A stretch of DNA of 64,000 nt, taken from assembly GCA_033030425.1 (NCBI GenBank), contig JAUFSD010000003.1, positions 868,001-932,000 of the forward strand, written 5' to 3'. The DNA comes from Verpa conica. Taxonomy: Eukaryota > Ascomycota > Pezizomycetes > Pezizales > Morchellaceae. Position 1 is the first letter of the stretch, and each line of letters begins with the position of its first letter. Position numbers and translations under genes: made by a program. Shown here one piece after another: positions 46,643 to 59,100 of the stretch. The notes beneath the pieces were generated by a model that saw nothing but the letters and a program-made list of their open reading frames with translations, was not told the origin of the DNA and made no database searches.

Positions 46643-48062
46643 GCTGATATGCAAGACCAACGATCGTAATTTCGGCTATAGGCTCGATGTTCTCGTTTAT
46701 CTCGCAGCCTAGGTCATTAAATAGAGAGATCCCCTTGCGTTCAGACACTTACTCTAAACTGAGTCAACCACTCCGGGCGTGATAGACTGATCGTCGTGGG
46801 ATGTGACGTTATCTGGTCACGGTGTGCTAACCAAATGGGCCCGGTCCCTGGCTACGTATGGGTTCTTGGCTCTTGCGTTGCTTACGCAAAAAAAATATCG
46901 GTTCCACCACAAGATTCGCAACGTTGAAGGGGCTCAGAAAGGCGTTTGTTCCACAACTAACCCCTGAAAGTTTCACACTGGCGGGACCTGCAGCCACAAT
47001 CACACCCGTCCCAGAAATTCTTCCGTGGGGATAACTTCCACAGGTTCCGTAGCCAGATTCCTGTTTCCATCATCAGCCAATAGCAGCCAGCAGCAGAGAC
47101 TCTGGGGTGAACTTTTTTTCCCGCGCCATAAGCGGGCTGAGCCCTTGGTGGCCTTGGTCGTATGACGGCATAGCTAGAGTTACTACCTCCTGCGCCAGGC
47201 CAAAGGGCTGAAGGGTTTAAGAGACGAAACGGAGAAAGTTTGGTAGAGTACACTCATGTATATGTAGGTCTTAGGGACCCAGGAGAAAGAACTTATTTAC
47301 ACAGGCTTATGCAGCTACACTTACAAGCCCTTTGAATTTTAATCACTCACAAAGGTCAAGTAGACACTCGAAATACTACTACTAACTACATATGTAGACT
47401 ACAGCAAGATCCTTGAAAGGAGATGTATCCCCCACACTATCTCGATGCAATTTACGCGTCCAAGGAATCAAGTCCGAGATGGCTTCCTTCTGCTAAAAGA
47501 TTGATTAAATGGGGCATGGTTCATGCTGCTCTTTGCCCTTCTTTGTTTAGGAATGTTTTAGTATGATCGGATCACCCCCAAGCATTTTACTCTCTTTTCC
47601 AAGCTTTTAAATAATTTTTATTTAGGGCACGCTTGGACCCCCCGACTACCAATTATACTCAACCAACCTTCAGTCCTCTGAATGATTTTTTTTCCTCTTG
47701 TTCCATCCCTTTTGAACTCTTCAGCTCTGTTTTATCATTCAGTAGGCAGACGTCTCTCCTTCGTCCTAGTCTTTACACTCTTTACAAACTATCCCCGTGC
47801 CTTACCCTAAGGTTTGCGCACTTACACACTCTTTTGATTTACATCCTACGAGTACATACTATTCCTAGAAACCGATCAGTCATATCGATTAACAATAGTC
47901 CTCTTTTAATTTATTTTATATCCTCGGCTTTGTTTTCGTTGCCTACGAACCTGCTATCTACAATAGCTCAGGCAGCGCCTGGATCTCGAAACAAACAAGT
48001 CTAGTAGCAGTTTATACTTCACACTGCACACCACACCCCATTAACAGGGCAACACCTTAGAT
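46643..48062. other. Divergent promoter region
   Basis: Lies between the leftward PROSC gene and the rightward MscS gene. The 430 bases before 48063 are strongly pyrimidine-rich on the plus strand (TTTTTTTCCTCTTG, CTCTCCTTCG and similar), a likely long leader. A Cys-rich open frame at 46957-47253 on the minus strand has no signal peptide or known spacing and is not called. Confidence 0.5.
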
Positions 48063-50841
48063 ATGCCAAAATCACCTACATCCCCAAGAAACAGTGGGTT
48101 CATTCCATTGAAGCCCTTAGGCTCAATGGACCAGCAGGCTGGTCTTTCCCCTTCAAACACCCGCAACAATGACCATATAGTCGATATTCCCTTAACTCCC
48201 ATTAAAACAAATACAAGTACAACCGGCGCCCGGAAGGAAGGACAGGCTATAAACAGACCTGACTTTGCACGGAATAACACCCAAGAGACTCACGACGGGA
48301 TATTCCATAAGCATATGGGACGTCGAAGGAATAGAGAATTGCAGACTGGTGGGGACGCTAGTTTGGTCGAAGATGAAGGTGCTTTGACTGCTATGGGAAG
48401 GCTGTACGAGAAGGTGTTGAACTTCTCAATCGTCACTCGTTATTTACTCTATATTATCCCATTGTCGTTGTGTTTTGTCACTGTTATCCTTATCGGGTTG
48501 TTTATCGCGCCTAATGCTCGGATCGGAGGTGACGATACTCATAAGGGAGTTCGGATTGTCTGGTTCTTTGTCTGGGTATGTCATCTTCAGCACAATTATT
48601 AAAGTACTTGAATTATTTTCTAATAATCATAATATAGTTGAACGTTGTCTGGTGCTCCCTCTGGGTTTCTAAACTTGTTGCCAAAGCGCTGCCTCTCGTC
48701 TTTCAAACCCTCATTGGTGTCGTCAGCAGCGGAGTGAAGAAGTATGCACTCGTTATCAAGGCTTTGGAAGTTCCAATTTCCCTAGTTGGTTGGGCTATTG
48801 CATCTCTCTGCTCATTTCTCCCTGTAAGTTTCACCATCATATGCCAGCACATGACGCCTAGATGTACTAACTCAGTAATAGTTGATGACCCGAAACCCCG
48901 ACCAGCTCGAATTAGGCGATACTAGTATCAGGGAATGGCAGAGGCGTATGAACCGAGTCTTGATTGCCTGTTTGATTTCCTCTCTTGTGTATCTCGGTGA
49001 AAAGCTCATCATTCAAATTGTCTCTGTCGACTACCACCGTAAGCAGTTTGCACAGCGTATTAAGACCAACAAGGAGAACGTCAGATTTCTTAGTCAGCTT
49101 TATGAGGCCTCACGAGCCCTCTTCCCTACTTACACCGAGTTCGCTGAAGAGGATTATATAATTAACCAGTCTCTTGCCTCTACCCTGATAGTCCCCCAGA
49201 AGAGTGGATCTGCTACTCCCATGCGTGCAATCCTTGGAAATATCAATGTTGTGCAAGACAAGGTCACTAGTGCATTTGGAAACATTGCGCAGGAGGTTAC
49301 AGGCAACAAGAATGTTTTTAACCCTAACTCTGCTTACTCGGTTGTTATCAACGCGCTGCAGAGGAAGAACTCCTCTGAAGCATTGGCAAGGCGTATCTGG
49401 ATGTCTTTCGTTTCCGAAGGGAACACTGCTTTGGAGAAAGAGGATTTATTAGAGGTTATGGGGCCGGAACACGAACAGGCTGCATTAGAGTGTTTTTCGT
49501 CTCTGGATACTGATAATAATGGGGATGTCAGTTTGGACGAGATGGTGATGCATGTTGTACAGATTCATAGTGAACGCAAAGATGTTGGCAAGAGTATGCA
49601 GGACGTGGTAAGTATCTTTCTTGAACAAGACCCTTGAATATCCTACTAATAGCAAATTCTAGGATAATGCCATTCGTGCTCTTGATAGCGTTTTGAGTTT
49701 CATTGTTTTTGTCATTGTCGTCCTTGTCTTTGTCGTATCTCAGCAGTCAAGTGTTGGAACAACTCTCGCTGGAGCCGGAACAGTCTTGATCTCCCTATCT
49801 TTCGTCTTTGCCATTACTGCACAAGAAATTCTTGGCTCTTGTATCTTCCTGTTCGTCAAGCACCCCTTCGACGTTGGTGATCGTGTCGACATCGAAGACA
49901 AGCGCTATATCGTTGAACACATCTCTCTCCTTTACACCATCTTCAAATGCATTGACAACCAGAAGGTTACCCAAGTACCCAACAACGTCCTAAACATGAA
50001 ATGGGTTGAAAACATCACCCGTTCTAAACACATGACTGAATTTGTCAAACTCGGCGTAAACTACGATACGACACTTGAGGATATTCAGAAGCTCAAAGAG
50101 GAACTCATGCTCTTCGTTAGGGAGAACAACCGTGACTTCCAACAGGATCTTGATGTTGAGGTTATCGGTATTAACGACCTGGACAGACTTATCATTAGGC
50201 TGGAAATTAAGCACAAGAGCAACTGGGCGAATGAACAGCTGACACTCCAACGTCGTAACAAGTTCTTCTGCGCTCTCGTCTTGATCTTGAAAAAGATCCC
50301 GATCTACGGTGCCGGAAAGGGCGATCCATCGATTGGAGAAGAAGGCAAGCCTATGTATACCGTTTCTATTGGCGATGACCTAGCCCAAATCAACATGAAG
50401 AAAGCGACCGAAAGCAAGGCGAAGAAACGCTGGGACGCACCCAAAGATGAGGATGATGATGAGATCTTGAGACCGATGGATAAAGGCAAGGAGGCTGGAT
50501 TTTTCAGCCCTACAAGCTCGGCTGCTACAACTATTAAGGAGAATGAGATCCACAATGGTGTTAGCTACCAACAACACATCACCTCGCCGTTTGAAACCTC
50601 GAGACCTAGTTTCGAAGACCGCAGGCCTATGGGAAGAAGCAGTGCTGAGAGCAGGCGTGAAGATGTGGAGGAGGTCCGAAATCTCTTGAAGAGGGAGTCA
50701 ACTAAGGGCCGAAGGAAACGGGTTCCTGAGATCAATACTCAAGGGTACTCCCAGTACCAACCACAACAACAGTCACAACAGTTTAATCCAAACAACCCAT
50801 ATCAACAGGGTGGTCCTGCTGCCCCACCATATGGAAGGTAG
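48063..50841 (+). CDS. MscS-family mechanosensitive channel with EF-hand (Msy1/Msy2-like)
   Basis: Exons are 48063-48575, 48638-48823, 48882-49607 and 49663-50841 (867 aa), all junctions phase 0. After a 110-residue cytosolic head come hydrophobic segments (YLLYIIPLSLCFVTVILIG and others), then the family region REWQRRMNRVLIACLIS, KEN.RFLSQLYEASRALFPTY. At about residue 440 is a canonical EF-hand loop DTDNNGDVSLDE. The MscS pore helix and beta domain follow: SVGTTLAGAGTVLISLSFVF, AQEILGSCIFLFVKHPFDVG, DRVDIEDKRYIVE, TQVPNN. The C-tail is Gln/Asn/Pro-rich. Fission yeast Msy1 and Msy2 are ER channels that limit Ca2+ rise in hypo-osmotic shock; this role is inferred from the shared EF-hand plus MscS layout. 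Confidence 0.93.
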
Positions 50842-51526
50842 CCTACCTAGTAAAGATTTTTAGATGAGAGAATTTGGGTGAGGCCTCAGGGGAAACTTAG
50901 ATGATATATGCGGGCTGGGCCAGCGGTGTTTATTTTTTTTATTTCTTTATTCTCTAGCTATAATAGGAATTATCATATAGTATATGATTTATACTAAAAA
51001 AAAATTAAAACTTATTGTGGATCAGAGTGATGGTGAAGTTTTAGAAAGTTGTATTATAAGTTTTGACGGACGTAGTGGTTATCGGTTTTGACTGGGTGCT
51101 TGCGTCATATACTATCACTCGGTAGAGAAAATGAATGAATTAATTATAATGGAGCCTAAAGAATCGCCTATTACAAAAATGGTCAGTTGCTCCAACAGAA
51201 AATTAAAATAAATGAAACATAACGAACTAAGCCTTAGATTATCAACTAAGCCTCAACCTGTTAGTATACTTGGAACGACTCTGCCTAGCAACTTACTCGG
51301 CCTACCTACTGATAACCCAGTATATTATCACACTCCTAAAAATCCCCTAAAATCCCCTCATAGGCATTAGGTCACGGAAGTAGACCCAAGACAAACCAAT
51401 TCGCAGAAACGAGTCCTAATAACCACCCAGGTACTATCCATGGGTTAGGGTTCCCGGCAAACCCCACATCTTATCACCATTCCTTAAATCACAATCTACC
51501 ACCTCCTCCAACCCTTATCATCAAAA
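50842..51526. other. Intergenic region
   Basis: 3' flank of the MscS gene and promoter of the FAD oxidoreductase gene; AT-rich first half, pyrimidine- and A-rich near 51480-51520. Nothing else seen. Confidence 0.5.
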
Positions 51527-52741
51527 ATGGGAACCACCACAATAATCCTCGGCGGCGGCATAATAGGATTCAGTACAGCCTACTACATCGCCCTCAATGA
51601 CCCCACTTCCAAAATCCACATCATCGAGTCCTCACCCACACTATTCACCAGCGCATCCGGTAAAGCCGCGGGCTTCCTCGCACGGGACTGGTTTATCCCC
51701 TCCCTTACCGAGCTAGGCGAGCTCTCGTTCACACTCCATTCGCAGCTCGCGCGAGAACACGGGGGTGCGGCGAGGTGGGAGTATAGCGGGAGTACTGGAG
51801 TGTCTGTTTTCGAGGATGGGAGCGGAGATGCGAGGGGGCTAGATTGGTTATTGGAGGGCACGAGTAGAGCTAGTGTTGCTTCTGGTGTTGCAATTTGTGC
51901 CGAGGGAGAAAAGACGCTACCGAGGTGGTTTGAGAGTGCGGGGGGGAGCGGGAAGAGTGAAGTTATTTCGGGGGTGGATACGACGGCGCAGGTTGAGCCG
52001 ATGAAGTTGTGTAGGTTTTTGTTGGAGTCGTGTTTGGAGAGGGGGGTGAAGGTGCATTATCCAGTGAGAGCCAAGGGGGTTAGGGTTGTGGATGGGGAGG
52101 TTGTGGGTGTGCAGGTTGAGTCGGAAGGAGGTGAGTTGGAGGTTATTGAGGGGGGCAAGCTACTCATTGCGTGTGGGGTTTGGACCGGGGTGGTCTTTGA
52201 TGAGTTGTTCCCAGAGGCGACGGTTAAGTTGCCGGTTAGATCACTCGCGGGGTATTCGCTCGTGCTTCGTTCACCGAGGTGGAAGCCGGAGGAGGAGGAT
52301 GGTGGGAGGGGGTGCCATGCTGTGTTTACAGTTGATCCTGATGGGTGGTCTCCGGAAATATTTAGTAGAAAGGGTGGGGATATATATATTGCTGGTCTCA
52401 ACTCTAGTACAATTCCGGTTCCTAAGTCGGCAGCTGAGGTCGTATTTGAGGAGGAGGCTATCAAGCCTATGCTTAAAGCTGCTAAAAACTTGCTTGGAGA
52501 GGATATCGAGGTTGTGAGGTCTGCGCTTTGTTTTCGGCCTATCACAACCTATGGGAGGCCGATAATTGGAAAAGTTCCACCGAGTGGTATTGGTTTGAAG
52601 GGTAATACTGAAGGTGGGGTTTATGTTGCTACTGGACATGGGCCTTGGGGGATATCATTATCATTGGGGACTGGGAAAGTTATGGCGGAAATGATGAATG
52701 GGGATAAGACTTCAGCAAATGTCGAAAGTCTTGGGGTTTGA
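51527..52741 (+). CDS. FAD-dependent oxidoreductase of the DAO family (TDA3-like)
   Basis: Single exon, 404 aa. The N-terminal Rossmann motif is TTTIILGGGIIGFSTAYYIA with an acidic end of strand 2 (HIIES), followed by SGKAAGFLARDW, where FAD-linked family members bind the cofactor. The middle has AQVEPMKLCRFLLESCLERGVKVHYP and LLIACGVWTG. The C-terminal FAD motif is YGRPIIGKVP and GVYVATGHGPWGISLSLGTGKVMAE. This matches fungal DAO-type proteins related to yeast TDA3, a cytosolic oxidoreductase implicated in endosome-to-trans-Golgi recycling; the substrate is unknown. Neighbouring SDR lies 243 bp downstream on the same strand, but shared function is not evident. Confidence 0.85.
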   Translation: MGTTTIILGGGIIGFSTAYYIALNDPTSKIHIIESSPTLFTSASGKAAGFLARDWFIPSLTELGELSFTLHSQLAREHGGAARWEYSGSTGVSVFEDGSGDARGLDWLLEGTSRASVASGVAICAEGEKTLPRWFESAGGSGKSEVISGVDTTAQVEPMKLCRFLLESCLERGVKVHYPVRAKGVRVVDGEVVGVQVESEGGELEVIEGGKLLIACGVWTGVVFDELFPEATVKLPVRSLAGYSLVLRSPRWKPEEEDGGRGCHAVFTVDPDGWSPEIFSRKGGDIYIAGLNSSTIPVPKSAAEVVFEEEAIKPMLKAAKNLLGEDIEVVRSALCFRPITTYGRPIIGKVPPSGIGLKGNTEGGVYVATGHGPWGISLSLGTGKVMAEMMNGDKTSANVESLGV

Positions 52742-52984
52742 GTCTATATTCTAGCTGTATTAACCACTGTTTATTCATCTTCACCGTTTGATCTTATATC
52801 CGAAAGACATCTAGCAGTACCCCCTAGTTTGGAAACAACCCAGAAACGAGTGATACAAATACACAGCAAGTAACAAACCATGATCCATGTAATACGGGGT
52901 TAAGAGTTGCTGACGTAAATCTAGGCACATAAAAGACCACCCACCACAACAGGGCACCTAAACCAACCTACTCCAACATCCAAA

Positions 52985-53979
52985 ATGTCTACAAAACCCG
53001 TCATCATACTCACCGGTGCATCCCGAGGTCACTCCCCTATCCTATCTTACCACTCTACTCTACTCACGCACACACAGGACTCGGCCTCGCAATAGCACAC
53101 TGCCTCCTCCGTGCCCCCACCTCCGCCCGCGTCCTCGCCATTGCTCGCACCTCCGCGCCCCTCGAAGAGCTCAAATCAGAGTACCCAAACCAGGTTGAAT
53201 TCATCGCTGGTGACCTCGGTGACTTTTCAGTCTCGAAGGCGGTGGTCGAGAGGGCGATTGAGGTGTTTGGAAGAATCGATGCTGTGATTGTTAATCATGG
53301 GGTGTTGGACCCTGTTGCAAAGGTAGTGGATGCGGATGTGGAGGCGTGGAGAAGGAGTTTTGATATTGGGTTTTTTGGAGCAGTTGCTTTGGTGGGTTTA
53401 CCTTTTGAGAGAGTTGTAGAGGAGGTGCATTGAGGCTGATTAGTGAGTGGGGGAAGTTGTAGGTCAAGGAGTCTGTGAAGGAGCTGAGGAAGTCGAAGGG
53501 AAGAGTGATTTTTATGTCTTCTGGGGCGGCGGTGACGGGGTATCAAGGGTGGGGTGCATACAGTGCAACGAAAGCTGCCATAAATAATTTTTCAGTGATA
53601 TTAGCGGCGGAGGAGCCAGATATTACGAGTATTTCTATTAGACCTGGGGTAATAGGTTGGTGTCTATTTATTATTCATGGGGGAGGTAATGAGGTACTGA
53701 TGAGAATATGGATCAGATACGCAGATGCAGCAAGATATTCGTGAGAAACATGCAGATGCTATGGGAAGTTCCCATGGAAAGTTCACACAGTTCAAGGAGA
53801 CTGGGAAGTTGCTGAAACCGGAGCAGCCTGGTCAAGTTATTGCGAAATTGGCATTGAGCGGTGGGAAGGAACTTTCAGGCCAGTATTTGAAGTATGTATC
53901 CTTGACTACCATTGAGGTGTCTTGGGAATACTAACCGGGAGACAGTTGGAACGCGGAGCAATTGGCCGCTTTCCAATAA
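52985..53979 (+). CDS. Short-chain dehydrogenase/reductase (YIR035C/sepiapterin-reductase-like)
   Basis: Five exons: 52985-53027, 53078-53391, 53463-53655, 53717-53891, 53946-53979 (252 aa); introns 50, 71, 61 and 54 bp. Classical SDR motifs: cofactor-binding TGASRGLGLA (split by intron 1), VNHGVL for NNAG, catalytic Ser in IFMSSGAA, and YSATKAA with the Tyr-x-x-x-Lys pair, then SIRPGVIDTQM. The tail SGQYLNWNAEQLAAFQ is that of small fungal SDRs such as yeast YIR035C. It should be a cytosolic NAD(P)H-dependent reductase of unknown substrate. Introns 2 and 3 use GTGGGT and GTTGGT donors; the frame and conserved sequence on both sides support them. Confidence 0.9.
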
Positions 53980-55218
53980 TAGAGTGCACATAGAGAGAGG
54001 CAGTATATTCAAATTGTATATTGATATAGACACTATATATTCCTGTTTATACGTACTGTTAGTATACTCGAAGGAGTTGATCACTAGACAGTCGTAGTAA
54101 AGATATCTAACCATTGCAAAATAATCAGCCACAAACTCATTAAAACTATGTCTAGAAATATCTTGCAAGAAAATGGGACATGGAGCTCAAAAATCAGTCG
54201 AAAGATGAAAAGTCGAAATTTTTTCATTCATAGGCGCCAAAGCCCCTCCGAATTAGCATGGAGTTTTGTTCATCACTTTGAGCTCCACACCCATGCCGTA
54301 CTAGAGAGAAAAATAGCAAGGAAAAAAAATTTGCATACCATCTGGATATTTGGCACGTAGATTATTACTAATTTCCTCCTACCCATCTACAGATAAATCT
54401 GTTAGCAACTCCAAAAAAACCCTCAGCGTGCAAAGACGGAAAAGTGTATATTCGATGTTTGATTCAGGTAATCGAACCATTGTTACAGCACGGTGTAGCT
54501 CAGGAGATTTTTCATAGTACATTTAAACTAGCTCATCATTCAAACGAGGAGGGACTAGGCAATGTACTAAGAAAAACCGGGAAACGCATACCATCTTGAG
54601 CTAGGAGTAGACATTCTTTTCCGTGGAGCACTGACTGAAAAGATATTGAAAATTTCCTTCTATTCTGTTCAACAGTCAGTGCCAATTCAAAGACCGCGAA
54701 AAAGAATAAAACCTCATTGGGAAAAAAAGAGAGAATAAAGGTAAAGATCAGATCTGGTCCGTTTGGCTAGGACAGTGTACGTCACCATGAATAGGAGGAG
54801 TTAATTCCCAATAAGATAGGGGCGACACGAATAGTTCATCATTTCGAGTGTTCGAGGAGGTAACACATCAGGCAGGGCGGGAAAAGAGAAGGAGAAAGCG
54901 AAGAAAACCAGCAAAGGAATAGAGTCTTACAGGTTATAACATACACCTACACGATAACCAACCCCCATCGTATAGGATTCCCCCTCTATCTGCGCCATCA
55001 AATCTGTTGTTGTTCCATCCGGTGAAAAGAAAAAAAAGTTTGCAGAAGAGAAGAGGGAAATTTCCCCCGTCCCTTTAAACACATACACACCCTTGCCAAG
55101 TGACGCTACCCCAACAATCGAATTGTCGGCCAAAAAAAGGAAGTCATCCCACCCCCACGCTACTCTGTCTCTCGATGGTGCGGCTCTTCTCTTTCCCACC
55201 TCCGTCATTCCCATAGCT
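53980..55218. other. Intergenic region
   Basis: No gene between the SDR and COX16. The leftward open frame at 54927-55271 covers the COX16 promoter and first exon on the opposite strand and is considered a shadow. Confidence 0.5.
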
Positions 55219-55688
55219 ATGCCGATCTTCTCGTCGAAAAAATACCTACCCTCTACCGCCGCCAACACCATTGGCGCAAAATACCGTCTGTCTCTCTCGG
55301 CTATTATGAGAACAACTGATTAACGGATCAACTAACTAGGCTCTAGCTTACGCCGGCACCCGTTCCTATTATTTGGTTTCCCGTTTATTGCGACGATTCT
55401 CGCGGGTTCGTTCTTCCTCACTCCTGCAACGGCGCTACGGTATGAGAACTATGATCGGAAGGTGAAGCGTGTAACGCAAGAAGAGGCAATGGGGCTCGGG
55501 AAGGACCGGAGGAAGGTGGATTTGAATGAGGAATACTATGTTTGTTTCCTCCCCTCCCCTCCCTCCCTCCCCTCCCCAGGTCAGAAAATAACGATATGGA
55601 AATATAGCGGTTGTCGATGAAGGATACGGATGATTGGGAACAGAAGCGGGTTAGTCGTCTCAAAGGAGAGTCGGATGGCGTGTTGTGA
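55219..55688 (+). CDS. COX16: Cytochrome c oxidase assembly protein COX16
   Basis: Three small exons: 55219-55289, 55347-55539, 55608-55688 (114 aa). The sequence reads SSKKYLPSTAANTIGAKYR, then RRHPFLLFGFPFIATILAG with the single membrane helix, SFFLTPATALRYENYDRKVK, KVDLNEEYY and DTDDWEQKRVSRLKGE near the end. These are the hallmark motifs of Cox16, an inner-membrane protein needed for Cox1/Cox2 maturation in complex IV. Intron 1 (57 bp) has an ACTAAC branch point; its donor GTCTCT is weak but is the only choice that keeps the frame. Intron 2 (68 bp) has a GTTTGT donor followed by a pure C/T tract (55546-55577). The opposite-strand open frame over exon 1 is not a gene. Confidence 0.92.
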
Positions 55689-56163
55689 AATGTATAAAGA
55701 ATTATTCACATTGGCGTTCTGGGACTCGGGGGACATAGCTATCAAGAGGTGGTGTGCATATCAGGGTACCGTATTATATGAGCACTGGGCTCAATTGGCA
55801 AGATTCAAAATATTTTGTTTGTCCATATGTTTCTCTCCTCCGAATTTATCTGAAATTCATCTAAAAACCACAACCACAAAGCAAATTCCCAGAACGAATA
55901 CTCAAACAATAACTCACAAAGGGTAATAGGCAGAGCAAAAAAATGCAACACTGTTTACGTATGCCTTGTGTCAATATGAAAAGAAGATGGTATTTGTGAA
56001 AGATAAAAGTGAAATATCTATACAGTTGCACGCTGTATGCAAATGCAAATGCAAATGCAAATGATAGGAGAAATTAGTTAACGCAGCAATGTGCAAGTAT
56101 TGAGACAAAGAAAATAAATAACTAGTAAAATCCAACAAAGATACCCCCCTCACTTATTTTTGT
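55689..56163. other. Convergent 3' region between COX16 and the exchanger
   Basis: Both flanking genes end here. Contains the AAATGC hexanucleotide repeat (56037-56063), otherwise nothing. Confidence 0.5.
56037..56063. repeat. Hexanucleotide microsatellite (AAATGC)n
   Basis: Three full and two partial AAATGC units in tandem, about 100 bp beyond the exchanger stop codon, probably in its 3' UTR. Confidence 0.85.
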
Positions 56164-59100
56164 TTAATAGGGATTCGCTCCATAATACGCCTTATTTCCG
56201 ACTCCCAGAACCATTAATTCGGAGTGCGGCGCATAAGAACTGAAATAGAAACCCATCATGACAGTAAGATAACTCAAAATCAGAATAGAGCCCTAAAATT
56301 AGGTGTCAGTAACTTGCCAATACTTCTAGAATATTATTAAACCCACCTTGAAGTAATTGCTCTTCCCTTCACCGTACATATACGACAAGAGGAACACACA
56401 GAGGATAACAGTGACAAGATCCCATTGCGGAAAGATTAAGCTGAAAGTATGATTGAAGAGCTCCTTCGGATCAAGAGACATAGCAAAGAAGGCGCTGAAA
56501 GCGACCAAAGCCGGGATCTGGAGAAGGCACACTTGTAAAGCGTACGCGGAACCAATCTCCATACTAAGCGCGATATTTCCATTCATGGCAAATGAGATAG
56601 CGTTCTATAGAATAGCAATAAAATTAGCAACTATTAGTTTACCCCTTATACGGGGAGTATAAGACGTACCAAGAACTCAGTCGTATTAGGAACAAGCGCA
56701 AAGAGCGTAATTCCCAAGAACTTTTCATCAATTTCAAAATTCTCCAACACAACATCAACAGTATCCACTAGAATTTCGGCAATGACAGCGTACAATACTG
56801 TTGCTCCAAGAAGGATGATGGAACTCTTTGCTTTACTCCAATTAGGGGCATCATGTCCACCTGCAGCGTCATGACCTACTGTGGGAACGCCTTCCTCTAC
56901 GGTAGGCATCGATGTCAAAGGTGGCCTAGGCGCTGAGATGCTCTTTCTCCCACTGCCACCAACCCCATGGCGCTGAACATCCTGAACAGCAGCGGTAGCT
57001 GCTACAGCTGCCATCTCCGCTACCCCACGGAAAACCTGTGCATTCTCCTCATGGGACAATCCTGGAATATTGACTGATGCCTGTGGTGGTAGTTGCCTAG
57101 AATTATCGTCGATAGAACCATAACCAGGAGCTGCAAGAAGATCATCACTGATGGATCGAGGTGGGACCACATGCAGAGTTTGCTGCCCTGAAGCTCCAAT
57201 GTCATTTCTCAGACCCACATTGTTTTGTGTTTGCCCAAGGATACGCTTATATAGCATTGAGTCTCTCAAGGAGATTGGACTTCTAGCATCACCAAGGGCA
57301 GAGTTTCCCTCATTACCACGCGATGGCCCACGAACAATCTCTCCAGATACAGTTCCAGGATGTGTCTGGGCTTGAACTGCAGGAGCTGCTTGCCAAATTA
57401 CGGCGGCATGAGTCCTCAAGGTAAACCATAACCCGATGATGTACGAAATAAATAAAAATACTGCGCAAATGTATGTATATGGCTGAACAACGTCCCTATA
57501 GAAATCATTGTTCGTAGTGGGTGGTGTCTGCGAAAAAGAGCATCGGCGGCATTCCGCTTTGTCTACATGCGGTGAACATGCACGGCAGCTGAGTTCGTAC
57601 TGTTTTTTTTTTCTAGGAGTCAATACTACTATGGGGGAAATGGGGGCACAAACAAGAAGTACCTACTGTTCCGTAGATTTGATAGAAAAGTGTGGGAGCA
57701 AATGCGCCAATGACTGCGAAAAGTAACATTGTTGAGGTGACACCGGCAGATTTCGCATTAAAGCGCTGAGTCTTCCTTTTGATTGCACCCGAGCACATAC
57801 TCAATCCGGGCATGAAAACAACACCAACCAAGATGCTGCCTACAACACTGCCCTCCACCAATCTACCTTTTCCTTCACTCAATGCAACACAGTATAGGTA
57901 AACTTCAACCACAGTCGAGAAAAATGCGTTGATAGTTGCACCCATTCCCATACTTGATTGAGCAGAAATAGAAGCCACAGCTTGCCCGATAAAGTAGGCC
58001 AGTGGGATGACTGAAAACAACGATAGCGTGAATACTGTCGCAGGAGAAGTCAGAGAATTATCGATTCCCAAAGTCCCACGCAGGACGTAATGGTCGACAA
58101 TGACGAATATCACGAGGGTCATCAAATTAATAAAGAATATGTTGGTCCCGTCTATAGTATACTTGTAGTATTTCCAACCAACTGCGCGGTAAGTACACAG
58201 CAGTATAGATGTTGAAGGTGTCCCAGGTCTTCTGCTATAGGTATGATCCGAGTGGAACGAAAGCGCTAAAGGATGCCGTCGTAGATGATCAAACAAGAGA
58301 GAAGTGACCTTAGCCATCGGGATAGTAAATACCAACAGCCAACAGATGCCCGAAACCAAGATCAATAATGGTGCTGCTGAGTGTTAGTTCCTAGTAATCG
58401 AGGTTTTTATAACTAACTGTGGGGGGGCGTGTGGCATACCAATAATGAAATAGAACCAGACGAAGAACAAAACTCTACCAACATTCCACTCACCACGACC
58501 AAATAGTCGCCTTTTCTTCCCTCTATCTGTTGGCATCCCACTCAAGAGTCCTGTTCTTTCGCCTGTTCCCAGCATAGAATCTATGCTTGTTGAATCAAGA
58601 CTCTCTCTCCTTCTCCCGACTAGTGTCCTGCTGGGTGGGTGGGGTCCAAAGAACGTCCTCCCTTCCTCGATGTCACCTGCCTGCCACTGCTCATACTCGC
58701 TGATACTTCTTCCCTCACCCTCGTCTTCCTCCGCATAAGCGTCGTCTTGTTTAAGCTCTACAAACCGTCCAAATGGATACAACAGGTATTTGGCTAGTCC
58801 AAGGAGAACCCATCCATACTCTCTGGCACTCAACGTGAAAAAGAAAAGGTAGCAAGTCACGGCAGCAACGCAGACCACCAGAGAAAGCCACCATCCAAAT
58901 AGGGCAACCCACAAGATGTTTACCAGAAACAAGGCACCCCCAACACGTCCTCCGGGAGCTGAATGAATATCTCCTTCCGCCGTACGCTGTACCGATCGGT
59001 TCTTCTTGTAGAGCGCAGGTTTCCAGATTCTAATACCAAAGGGATGAGTGACGTTGATAGCTTCTTGACGATCCTATTAAATGTTAGAAAAGCCACAAAT

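Noticed and set aside
46957..47253. Cys-rich leftward open frame of 98 codons
   Set aside because: No signal peptide, irregular Cys spacing and no ATG context; lies in the divergent promoter.
54927..55271. Leftward open frame of 114 codons
   Set aside because: It lies opposite the COX16 promoter and exon 1, which have firm homology; no domain of its own.
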